From assembly GCA_945897765.1 (NCBI GenBank), contig CAMDGP010000086.1, positions 1-8,462 of the forward strand: DNA of 8,462 bases, in the 5' to 3' direction. The position numbers and the translations under genes were made by a program. This document shows, piece by piece, positions 1-5,460 of the stretch; the first letter of the stretch is position 1, and each line of letters begins with the position of its first letter. Origin of the DNA: Chitinophaga pinensis. GTDB taxonomy: Bacteria; Bacteroidota; Bacteroidia; Flavobacteriales_D; Crocinitomicaceae. Below the pieces are notes generated by a model that was not told the DNA's origin, searched no databases, and worked only from the letters and a program-made list of their open reading frames with translations.

Positions 1-113
1 TAAAATATTTTTTATTATCAATTTTAACGTTTTTTTAAAGCCTTCACAAACATAATTAGTTTTATTTTGTTTAAATTTTTAAGTAATTCATTAAACAAAT
101 CAAATCTTAAATT

Positions 114-2087
114 ATGAAAAAAACTTTTATTACACATTTCAAGAAGACAACTTTATCTTTTGCTTTAGTTGCAACCTCTTTCGGTGCATTTGGTCAAACA
201 AACGTTTATGACAACGTTATTTCGACAAGCCCAAATCACACAACTTTAAAAGCTGCCTTGATTCAAGCAGGATTAGTTTCTACTTTGCAAAATCCAACTG
301 CAACATTAACTGTTTTTGCTCCTGACAATGCGGCATTCGATGCACTTGCTTCTGCTTTAGGAGTTACTGCTACACAACTTTTAGCAAATCCTGAATTAGG
401 AGCAATTTTGGCTTATCACGTTTTAGGTCAAGAAGTTGCAGCTGCTGCAATCACAAATGGTCAGGTTGCAACATCATTAAACACTACTGCAAATGGAACA
501 ATTTATTTAACTAAAACATCAACAGGAAGTGTTTTCGCAGATCAAGCAAATGTTACGACAGCTGATTTAACAACCGATAATGGAATTGTTCATGTTGTAA
601 ATAAAGTTCTTTTACCTATAAAAACAGTTGTTGACGTTGCTGCAACAAATAATTTCACAACACTTTTAACAGCTGCAACACAAGAAGAATTATTGCCTGC
701 TTTAACTGACCCATTGGCAACTTTGACAGTTTTTGCTCCAACAAATGATGCTTTTACAGCTATAGCAACTGCTTTAGGAACGGATATTAACGGACTTTTG
801 GCTTTACCAACTTTAGCTGAAATTTTAAAATACCACGTACTTGGAGCAGAAGTAACTGCTGCAAACGTTACAAACGGTGCAATTGTAAACACTTTATCTA
901 CGGTGAACACGTTGAAAATGACAAAAACGACAACAGGTTCAGTTTACGCAAATCATGCAATGGTTACTTTAGCTGATGTTCAAGCTGACAATGGTGTTGT
1001 TCATGTAATCAACAATGTTGTACTTCCGATTGAAACAGTTGTTGACCGTGCAATCGATGGAGGATTCTCTACATTGGTTATAGCAGTTGCAAAAGCAGAG
1101 TTATTACCTGCTTTAACAAATCCATTAGCTACTTTAACAGTTTTTGCTCCAACAAATGCTGCTTTTGATGCTTTAGCAACTGGTTTAGGAACAGATATTA
1201 ATGGAATTCTTGCTTTACCAACTTTAGGAGAAGTTTTAAAATACCACGTTTTAGGAGCAGAAGTACTTGCAGCAGCAATTACAAATGGTCAAATCGTTTC
1301 TCCATTGAGTACAGTAAATACATTGAAATTAACTAAAACAACAACAGGAAATGTGTTCATCAATCAAGCACAAGTAACAACTGCTAATGTAGATGCAGAT
1401 AATGGTGTTGTTCATGTATTGAACAAAGTTTTGCTTCCAATTGAAACGGTTGCTGACAAAGCGATTGATGGAGGATTATCTACTTTAGTTGCTGCTGTTG
1501 TAAAAGCAGAATTATTACCTGCTCTATCTGATCCATTTGTTGAATTAACTGTTTTCGCTCCGACTAATGCTGCATTTGATGCACTTGCTTTAGCTCTTGG
1601 AACTGATTTGAATGGAATTTTAGCATTGCCAAATCTTGCAGACGTTTTATTTTATCACGTTACTGAAGGAAATGTTGTTTCAGGTGATTTAACAAATGGA
1701 AACGTTACTATGTTAAATGGTGATGATGTTGTAGTTGACATTACAAATGGAGTTCAAATCAATGATGCAAATGTTACAACTGCAAATGTTGAAGCTGATA
1801 ATGGAGTTGTACATGTAATTGATGCAGTTTTATTATCAACTGCTGATTTAACAGAATCAACTTCTTTAGTTACTGTTTCAACTTATCCTAATCCTGCAAC
1901 AGAAACCATTAAAATCAATAATATCGAAAATGCTTCTTTTGAAATTATCGATATGTTAGGTTCAAAAGTGAAAGCTGGTATTTTAAATAACAATGAAATA
2001 AACGTTGAGTCATTGACAAATGGAACATATATGATTCGTTTATCTGATAACACAAATACTTACCAAGGAAGATTTATTAAAAGATAA
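114..2087 (+). CDS. Secreted four-domain fasciclin (FAS1) protein with T9SS sorting tail
   Basis: Predicted extracellular or surface protein of 657 residues, probably adhesive or matrix-associated, as is known for FAS1 domains; the ligand is unknown. Residues 1-28 form a signal peptide (basic start, hydrophobic core, ending AFGQ). Four FAS1 domains follow at about 31-168, 172-306, 309-443 and 446-575. Each has the H1-type motif LTVFAPxNxAF (65, 204, 341, 478), a YHV motif (101, 240, 377, 514) and the H2-type motif DNGxVHVxxxVLL (155, 292, 429, 562). Residues about 586-657 are a type A T9SS C-terminal sorting domain: YPNPATE near 591, an IxDMLGxKV strand, NGTYMIRL, and a basic end (GRFIKR). 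It should therefore cross the outer membrane through T9SS, with the tail removed. The ATG is followed directly by the signal peptide. No convincing promoter was found in the 113 nt upstream; TAGTTTTA at 57-64 is a one-mismatch -7 candidate without a -33 TTG. A strong terminator follows. Confidence 0.95.
   Translation: MKKTFITHFKKTTLSFALVATSFGAFGQTNVYDNVISTSPNHTTLKAALIQAGLVSTLQNPTATLTVFAPDNAAFDALASALGVTATQLLANPELGAILAYHVLGQEVAAAAITNGQVATSLNTTANGTIYLTKTSTGSVFADQANVTTADLTTDNGIVHVVNKVLLPIKTVVDVAATNNFTTLLTAATQEELLPALTDPLATLTVFAPTNDAFTAIATALGTDINGLLALPTLAEILKYHVLGAEVTAANVTNGAIVNTLSTVNTLKMTKTTTGSVYANHAMVTLADVQADNGVVHVINNVVLPIETVVDRAIDGGFSTLVIAVAKAELLPALTNPLATLTVFAPTNAAFDALATGLGTDINGILALPTLGEVLKYHVLGAEVLAAAITNGQIVSPLSTVNTLKLTKTTTGNVFINQAQVTTANVDADNGVVHVLNKVLLPIETVADKAIDGGLSTLVAAVVKAELLPALSDPFVELTVFAPTNAAFDALALALGTDLNGILALPNLADVLFYHVTEGNVVSGDLTNGNVTMLNGDDVVVDITNGVQINDANVTTANVEADNGVVHVIDAVLLSTADLTESTSLVTVSTYPNPATETIKINNIENASFEIIDMLGSKVKAGILNNNEINVESLTNGTYMIRLSDNTNTYQGRFIKR
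198..1838 (+). repeat. Four in-frame tandem FAS1-coding repeats, period about 411 bp
   Basis: The FAS1 domains recur every 137 to 139 codons, judged from the VFAP motif at residues 67, 206, 343 and 480. Repeats 2 and 3 are visibly the most alike at the nucleotide level: compare about 710-810 with 1120-1220, which share the stretch encoding PLATLTVFAPTN and GTDIN. Repeat 1 has its own central segment, and repeat 4 diverges after its YHV motif (EGNVVSGDLTNG). This suggests growth by internal duplication, with 2/3 the most recent pair. Confidence 0.85.
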
Positions 2088-2105
2088 ATTTCCACCTCGT
2101 AACAG

Positions 2106-2133
2106 AAAGCTCAACGAAAGTTGGGCTTTTTTT
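2106..2133 (+). terminator. Rho-independent terminator of the fasciclin gene
   Basis: A 10-bp stem (AAAGCTCAAC at 2106-2115 with GTTGGGCTTT at 2120-2129, one T-G wobble) encloses a GAAA tetraloop and runs into seven T residues (2127-2133). It starts 18 nt after the fasciclin stop codon, so that gene is probably transcribed alone. Confidence 0.9.
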
Positions 2134-2199
2134 GTTTAAGACCTTTATACATAAGAGAACAATAATCGAACTACAATAAAGAATCATTCTCAATAAGCA

Positions 2200-2236
2200 C
2201 CGTTAACTTTTCTTTTGATTTAATCCGTTAACTTTG
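2200..2236 (+). promoter_or_regulatory. Doubled CCGTTAACTTT motif with Bacteroidota -7 box
   Basis: The 11-mer CCGTTAACTTT occurs at 2200-2210 and again at 2225-2235, 25 nt apart. The second copy creates TAACTTTG (2229-2236), an exact match to the Bacteroidota -7 consensus TAnnTTTG; the first gives TAACTTTT (2204-2211). The nearest TTG (2215-2217) is too close to the second box to act as a normal -33 element. The spacing could mean alternative promoters or a regulator bound to two sites; this is inference. Confidence 0.4.
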
Positions 2237-2240
2237 TTTT

Positions 2241-2495
2241 GTGAAAATTGCAAACATAATTTTAGCATCCGATCTTTTTTTGCTTTTACTTGCACCAAAT
2301 ATGCAAGTGTTTCAGTTTCTAAACATTTCCTCATTTGTTGAACATTACGAAGATCATTTAGATAGAAATCCTAGTTCAACTTTGTTTTCGTTTGTAAAAG
2401 AGCATTATTACAATCAATTGACTGATTTTGAGGAGGAACATAATAACTTGCCTTTGAAAAATGCTGTGGCTAATACGCTTGTTGTTTTTACTTGA
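2241..2495 (+). CDS. Small hypothetical protein, possibly C-terminally shortened
   Basis: An 84-residue reading frame from a GTG start. Residues 1-20 are hydrophobic (IANIILASDLFLLLLAP) and could be a weak signal peptide or membrane segment. The rest is acidic and aromatic, with the stretch SFVEHYEDHLDRNP and then FVKEHYYNQLTDFEEEHNNLPLK. The pattern of a VEHxxxH segment, an EHYY segment and a terminal LPLK/LPFK resembles small proteins of unknown function I associate with Bacteroidota; that is memory, not a search result. The end (AVANTLVVFT) abuts the repeat-like segment at 2541-2606, so a shortened C-terminus is possible. The -7-like box at 2229-2236 would put the transcript start at or after this GTG, implying a leaderless message or a later start such as ATG 2301, which would remove the hydrophobic segment. 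No function is assigned. Confidence 0.5.
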   Translation: MKIANIILASDLFLLLLAPNMQVFQFLNISSFVEHYEDHLDRNPSSTLFSFVKEHYYNQLTDFEEEHNNLPLKNAVANTLVVFT

Positions 2496-2540
2496 GGAGA
2501 GATTGAGGGAGGTGACAAATCAGCTTTGTTTTAAAAAAGA

Positions 2541-2606
2541 AGATAACTCATCCCTGCAGAAAGACTTCGTCAATCGAAAGAGTCATCCCCCCTTCAAAGG
2601 TGGAAG
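2541..2606. repeat. Intergenic repeat-like segment with small hairpins
   Basis: This spacer is richer in G+C than its surroundings. It holds two copies of A(C/G)TCATCCC (2546-2554 and 2581-2589). One hairpin pairs GACT and TCG (2563-2569) with CGA (2575-2577) and AGTC (2581-2584). A second pairs CCTT (2591-2594) with AAGG (2597-2600), extended by two more pairs after a mismatch. The phrase CCCCCCTTCAAAGG resembles intergenic repeats scattered in some Bacteroidota genomes. Only one copy lies in this window, so repetitiveness is inference. The reading frame open across it from 2461 is not believed to be translated. Confidence 0.4.
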
Positions 2607-2655
2607 TTTAATCTCGCTTCGCCCAAAGTATAATTTTAAAAATAAAACAAAAAAA

Positions 2656-3126
2656 ATGAAAAATCTAAACACAATTCTATTCGGAACCTTTTTAGCGGTT
2701 AGTTCCTTTGTAACTTTCAACTCGTGTGAAAAAAACGGCAGTTGCGATGAATCAAACATCAGTAAAGCAGGTGATGACGACAGTCACAACATGGGTCAAA
2801 ATTGTATGCAATGTCACACTTCAGGCGGAAAAGGTGAGGGGTGTTTTACCGTTGCGGGAACAGCCTACAACGAAGCACAGACAAGTACTTTGAACTCTGG
2901 AACTATCGAATTATACTCAGGTCCAAATGGAACCGGAAATTTGGTTACAACGGTGAAAATTGATTCAAAAGGAAATTTCTATACTACTGCAAGCGTATCA
3001 ATCAGCGGTTTGTATCCAGCGATTACTGGTCCAACAGGTCAAAAACAATACATGGGCTCAGCTTTGTCTTCTGGACAATGTAATTCTTGCCACGGAGTTT
3101 CAACGGGTAAGATTTGGGGAAATTAG
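2656..3126 (+). CDS. Predicted diheme c-type cytochrome-like lipoprotein
   Basis: A 156-residue exported protein. The reading frame is open from 2461, but ATG 2656 is chosen because it starts a lipoprotein signal: KNLN, a hydrophobic core, then FNSC with Cys24 as the lipidation site. Two CXXCH heme c motifs are present, CMQCH (50-54) and CNSCH (142-146), near the two ends of the mature protein. Between them, about residues 64-125 (VAGTAYNE, GTIELYSGPNGTG, KIDSKGNFYT) look like a small beta-sandwich of the carboxypeptidase-regulatory or transthyretin-like kind. Heme attachment would occur in the periplasm. The fold between the motifs is unlike class I cytochrome c, so an electron-transfer role is inferred from motifs only. 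The nearest -7-like element is TAATTTTA (2631-2638), with no matching TTG upstream. No redox enzyme gene lies beside it to suggest a partner. Confidence 0.75.
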   Translation: MKNLNTILFGTFLAVSSFVTFNSCEKNGSCDESNISKAGDDDSHNMGQNCMQCHTSGGKGEGCFTVAGTAYNEAQTSTLNSGTIELYSGPNGTGNLVTTVKIDSKGNFYTTASVSISGLYPAITGPTGQKQYMGSALSSGQCNSCHGVSTGKIWGN

Positions 3127-3175
3127 AACATGATTTTTGAACGTTTTACTTAGAGAAAAAGTAAGAGTTAGTCAA

Positions 3176-3421
3176 TTACTTATTTCCTTTCTGTTTTCCA
3201 TAAATCAACTGGCAAACTTTATCCATTGCTTTGAAGGTAGTCATGTCTAAATTGGGAGCATTGCTGATACTTGTCAAAGTCACAACAGCATTGTAAAGTA
3301 ATTCGTTTTTTTGTCTATCGATTCGTTCTATAAAGTTGATCTTATTACTTCCTTTTGGAGATTCTGAAACGATTATTTCTTCTGTTTTAGAATCTATTGC
3401 GAATAAGTTATTAGTGCTCAT
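3176..3421 (-). CDS. Small hypothetical protein downstream of exported HNH nuclease
   Basis: An 81-residue protein that I do not recognise. It has no signal peptide or membrane segment, so it is probably cytoplasmic. The first half is polar and charged (residues 11-45, with SKTEEIIVSESPKG and IERIDRQKNE). The second half is likely helical (LLYNAVVTLTSIS, then TTFKAMDKVCQLIYGK) with a basic end. It begins 24 nt after the stop codon of the HNH nuclease gene on the same strand, so the two are probably co-transcribed. That position would suit a helper, regulator or protective partner of the nuclease, but nothing in the sequence demonstrates this. A weak 6-bp hairpin downstream (3146-3164) lacks a T run. 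Confidence 0.6.
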   Translation of the reverse strand: MSTNNLFAIDSKTEEIIVSESPKGSNKINFIERIDRQKNELLYNAVVTLTSISNAPNLDMTTFKAMDKVCQLIYGKQKGNK

Positions 3422-3445
3422 AGCTTTTGAAATTGTTGGTTAAAA

Positions 3446-3859
3446 TTAATGTAAATGACACCTACCACTTGAATTGGTTGTCCTGTTTCTGCATCGTGCA
3501 CCTTTTTTCGTGGTTCCTGAACATTGAACAGCTGAAGAAGTTGACCTTGTGGTGCTTGTATTCCCATCACAGCAATTAGTACCTACTTTTCGATCGTGAA
3601 TTTTACAATAACAACTATTAGATTTACTTCTATTACATTTCAAGCATAGCAGTTGAATGTTGGAGGTAGTACTTTGTCCACCGCAAGAAAAAGGCGTGAT
3701 GTGATCGTATTCTAAATCAACTGAACCACCACAACATTGACAAGCGCCACCATCTCTTGTGTAAACAATCTTTTTTACGGCTGCTGGAATATAGCGACTC
3801 TGAGAAAATCCGTAGGAACAAACTAAAAGCAGTGATAAAATTAAAGTTAGTTTTTTCAT
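3446..3859 (-). CDS. Exported HNH endonuclease-like protein with Cys-rich C-terminus
   Basis: A 137-residue protein predicted to be a metal-dependent DNA nuclease acting outside the cytoplasm. Residues 1-20 are a signal peptide (KKLT, hydrophobic core, YGFSQ). LLVC resembles a lipobox, but Val just before Cys makes lipidation unlikely. Residues 23-80 are an HNH domain: the IPAAVKKIVYTRDGGAC entry, zinc cysteines Cys40/Cys43 and Cys72/Cys75, catalytic-type Asp52-His53 (YDHI), Asn67 (SNIQLLC) and Asn76 in CNRSK, so an H-N-N version of the motif. A Cys/His-rich linker (CYCKIH at 83-88, CC at 96-97) and a Ser/Thr-rich spacer lead to a compact module at 111-137 (QCSGTTKKGARC, then GRCHLH) resembling small Cys/His modules such as DUF5763. 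An 81-residue gene follows after 24 nt. An exported HNH nuclease is unusual; nutrient-DNA degradation and antagonism are both possible. Confidence 0.85.
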   Translation of the reverse strand: MKKLTLILSLLLVCSYGFSQSRYIPAAVKKIVYTRDGGACQCCGGSVDLEYDHITPFSCGGQSTTSNIQLLCLKCNRSKSNSCYCKIHDRKVGTNCCDGNTSTTRSTSSAVQCSGTTKKGARCRNRTTNSSGRCHLH

Positions 3860-4026
3860 ATTTGGACAGATTTGAGTTATTATTTTCAGAATTTCAGCTA
3901 ATTATTGAGTTTAATATGAAAACAATATTTAGTATTTGCAATCGTACAGGTAAATTATTTTAATGTTGAAAATTAAGAATTTATTCGAAGTGAGAGCTAT
4001 TTATTGAATATTAGCGAACAATCTTC

Positions 4027-4193
4027 GGCCTTGAATTTCATGGTTTTAGCTACTGAACTGAAATTGGTGAATTTTGAGGATTTCTGAAAGAACATCTGCT
4101 AAAATCCAATTTCAGTAAGGAGTTAAAATTGTTTGCTACGAACCATAAATAATTGTTTAATAATAATTTGCAAACAAAATGAAATTCAAAGCC
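4027..4193. repeat. Nested inverted repeats, possible structured RNA or small mobile repeat
   Basis: An outer 11-bp perfect stem joins TTGAATTTCAT (4031-4041) and ATGAAATTCAA (4179-4189), and can extend through GGCC/GCC with bulges. Just inside, GGTTTTAGC (4042-4050) can pair with GCTACGAACC (4135-4144) with one bulge. Within that, ACTGAAATTGG (4057-4067) pairs perfectly with CCAATTTCAGT (4106-4116). A fourth, weaker stem joins TTGTTT (4153-4158) and AAACAA (4172-4177). GGTTTTAGC can alternatively pair with GCTAAAATCC (4098-4107), which competes with the inner hairpin. The strand, if transcribed, is unknown. It could be a structured RNA, the 3' end of the yciH-like message, or a non-autonomous repeat. 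Confidence 0.5.
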
Positions 4194-4196
4194 TAG

Positions 4197-4238
4197 ATTT
4201 TGCCTTTCTTTTTGATCATGCAAAAAGAAAGGCAAAAT
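4197..4238. repeat. Perfect 18-bp inverted repeat with 6-nt loop
   Basis: ATTTTGCCTTTCTTTTTG (4197-4214) and its exact complement (4221-4238) flank the loop ATCATG. It lies 3 nt after the nested repeats above and 93 nt beyond the stop codon of the yciH-like gene on the - strand. Neither side has a following T run outside the stem, so it is not a textbook terminator, although the stem carries its own T-rich arm on either strand. It may be an interspersed palindrome or the 3' part of the larger structure. Confidence 0.8.
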
Positions 4239-4331
4239 GAAAATAATTGCTCAAATTGAGATTATTGTTAGCACAATGAATTTGATTAATATTGTGAATG
4301 GGGTTACGAAAGCATACACTCAAAAAAAAAA

Positions 4332-4679
4332 TTACCCCCCTTTTTTCTTCGTTTGTGTGTAGCCGTCTTTTATCAGAAGGTCATAAACTTTATCGCGCAT
4401 CGCACCTTGAATCAGAATTTCATTATCTTTTACAGAACCACCAACGCCACATTTACTTTTGAGTGTTTTACCTAATTCCTTTAAATCATCTTCTGCACCT
4501 ACAAAACCTTCAACTAAAGTAACATCTTTACCGCCTCGCTGTTTTCTATCGATTGAAACATATATTTTTTGCTGATTTTTTGGCAAAGTTTCCTGTTCCT
4601 CATCGCTCTCAGATTCATAGTTGAAATTTGGATTTGTAGAGTAAACCACATTGATAAGTTGCTTGTTTTTCTTTGACAT
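4332..4679 (-). CDS. yciH: SUI1/eIF1-family translation factor (YciH-like)
   Basis: A 115-residue homologue of bacterial YciH and eukaryotic/archaeal eIF1 (SUI1). The SUI1 domain spans about residues 38-110, with the conserved DRKQRGGKDVTLVEGF (44-59) and KSKCGVGGSVKDNEILIQG (74-92) segments and the final DKVYDLLIKDGY helix. This family binds the small ribosomal subunit and is thought to influence start-codon selection or initiation in bacteria; that is family knowledge. The N-terminal 37 residues are a polar, acidic extension (SESDEEQE) typical in kind for Bacteroidota members and probably disordered. It is transcribed divergently from radC across a 92-nt spacer and has a candidate promoter at 4703-4731. 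The C-terminus ends in KKKGG, encoded by a run of G on the coding strand. Confidence 0.93.
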   Translation of the reverse strand: MSKKNKQLINVVYSTNPNFNYESESDEEQETLPKNQQKIYVSIDRKQRGGKDVTLVEGFVGAEDDLKELGKTLKSKCGVGGSVKDNEILIQGAMRDKVYDLLIKDGYTQTKKKGG

Positions 4680-4702
4680 ATTTAGGAATTATGTTGTAAA
4701 AT

Positions 4703-4731
4703 TAAAATTAGTTACTGACTTTTTATTACAA
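4703..4731 (-). promoter_or_regulatory. Candidate Bacteroidota promoter for yciH-like gene
   Basis: On the - strand, TTG (4729-4731) is followed 18 nt later by TAATTTTA (4703-4710), one mismatch from the TAnnTTTG -7 box. The predicted transcript start is about 15-20 nt before the ATG at 4679. The same 8-mer recurs overlapping at 4697-4704, so the exact start is uncertain. Confidence 0.35.
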
Positions 4732-4771
4732 AATGTTGTATTTAATAGATCTTTTTGACTAACTTAAACTC

Positions 4772-5458
4772 ATGGAACAACAAGGTATAAAGTCTTGGGC
4801 TGAAGATGACCGACCACGTGAAAAGCTCATTCTTAAAGGAAAGACAGCACTTTCTGATGCAGAATTGCTCGCCATAATTATTGGCTCTGGAACACGAAAT
4901 AAAAGCGCTGTAGAACTATCAAAAGAAATTTTGTCAAGTTTTGGAAACAATTTATCCGAATTTTCTCGTGTGCAAATATCGGATTTATTAAAATTCAATG
5001 GAATTGGTGAAGCGAAAGCTATAAACATAATTGCAGCTTTGGAATTAGGACGAAGAAGACAAGGTTCAGAAACACCCTCTAAATTGAAAGTTGTGGGTGC
5101 AGCTATGGTCTATCAACATTTAAAGCCGTTTCTTGGAGATTTGAATCATGAGGAATTTTACTTGATTATGTTAAATCACGCCAATGAAATTATTCATACC
5201 AAGCAGGTTTCCAAGGGAGGAATGTCTTCAACTATTGCAGATGGAAAAATTATTTTTAATATGGCTTTAACTTTTCAAGCGAGTTCAATTATCATTTCGC
5301 ACAACCATCCGAGTGGAAATTTAAATCCAAGTTCGCAAGATCTACAATTGACAAAATCCTTACATGAATTTGGAAAATACATTGATTTACCATTACTCGA
5401 CCACATCATATTCACGGATAATGGTTATTTTAGCTTCGCCGAACAAAGTTTATTATAA
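4772..5458 (+). CDS. radC: RadC family JAB/MPN+ domain protein
   Basis: A 228-residue protein of normal length for the RadC (UPF0758) family. The N-terminal part (about 1-95) contains the PREKLILKGKTALSDAELLA segment and a helix-hairpin-helix with LLKFNGIGEAKA (72-83), which usually binds DNA. The C-terminal part (about 105-228) is a JAB/MPN+ domain with the zinc-binding JAMM signature: Glu128 in HEEFY, HNHP (177-180), Ser187 and Asp190. Despite the name, a role in DNA repair has not held up for the family; the metal ligands predict a hydrolase, with unknown substrate. The stop codon is separated from the downstream epimerase start by 2 nt, so co-transcription and perhaps coupled translation are likely. 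No good promoter was found in the 92-nt spacer before it; TCTTTTTG (4750-4757) is one mismatch from a -7 box but lacks a properly placed TTG. Confidence 0.95.
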   Translation: MEQQGIKSWAEDDRPREKLILKGKTALSDAELLAIIIGSGTRNKSAVELSKEILSSFGNNLSEFSRVQISDLLKFNGIGEAKAINIIAALELGRRRQGSETPSKLKVVGAAMVYQHLKPFLGDLNHEEFYLIMLNHANEIIHTKQVSKGGMSSTIADGKIIFNMALTFQASSIIISHNHPSGNLNPSSQDLQLTKSLHEFGKYIDLPLLDHIIFTDNGYFSFAEQSLL

Positions 5459-5460
5459 CG

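Larger units (their letters stand above)
3860..4331. other. Gene-free AT-rich stretch of 472 nt
   Basis: It lies upstream of the HNH gene and downstream of the yciH-like gene, both on the - strand. The short open frames at 3757-3963 (+) and 4050-4235 (-) have no family features; the second exists because it runs through palindromic DNA. The centre (4027-4238) is occupied by nested inverted repeats. Outside that, there is a weak hairpin (CACAAT 4272-4277 with ATTGTG 4291-4296) and an A run at 4322-4331, which reads as a T run just after the yciH-like gene but has no GC-rich stem before it. No clear promoter for the HNH gene was found. Confidence 0.6.

Noticed and set aside
590..910. 106-codon open frame on the - strand inside the fasciclin gene
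   Set aside because: It is antisense to a well-supported FAS1 coding region, has no recognisable domain, and is explained by repeat-biased codon content.
2461..2655. In-frame N-terminal extension of the cytochrome-like protein
   Set aside because: The added 65 residues read through repeat-like DNA and would bury the lipoprotein signal peptide that begins at ATG 2656.
3146..3164. Hairpin TTACTT/AAGTAA between the convergent cytochrome-like and 81-residue genes
   Set aside because: Only 6 bp, AT-rich, and without a T run on either strand, so too weak to call a terminator.
3757..3963. 68-codon + strand frame overlapping the HNH gene start
   Set aside because: Mostly antisense to the HNH signal peptide and domain, with no family features and no conserved-looking start context.
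4050..4235. 61-codon - strand frame in the gene-free region
   Set aside because: It runs through the nested palindromes, has no domain-like content, and its composition is explained by the inverted repeats.
4322..4340. A run next to a C run after the yciH-like stop codon as a terminator
   Set aside because: The T run on the - strand is present but no GC-rich stem precedes it; the G run is coding for terminal glycines.
4759..5028. 89-codon - strand frame opposite radC
   Set aside because: Shadow of the radC coding frame, which has full family motifs.
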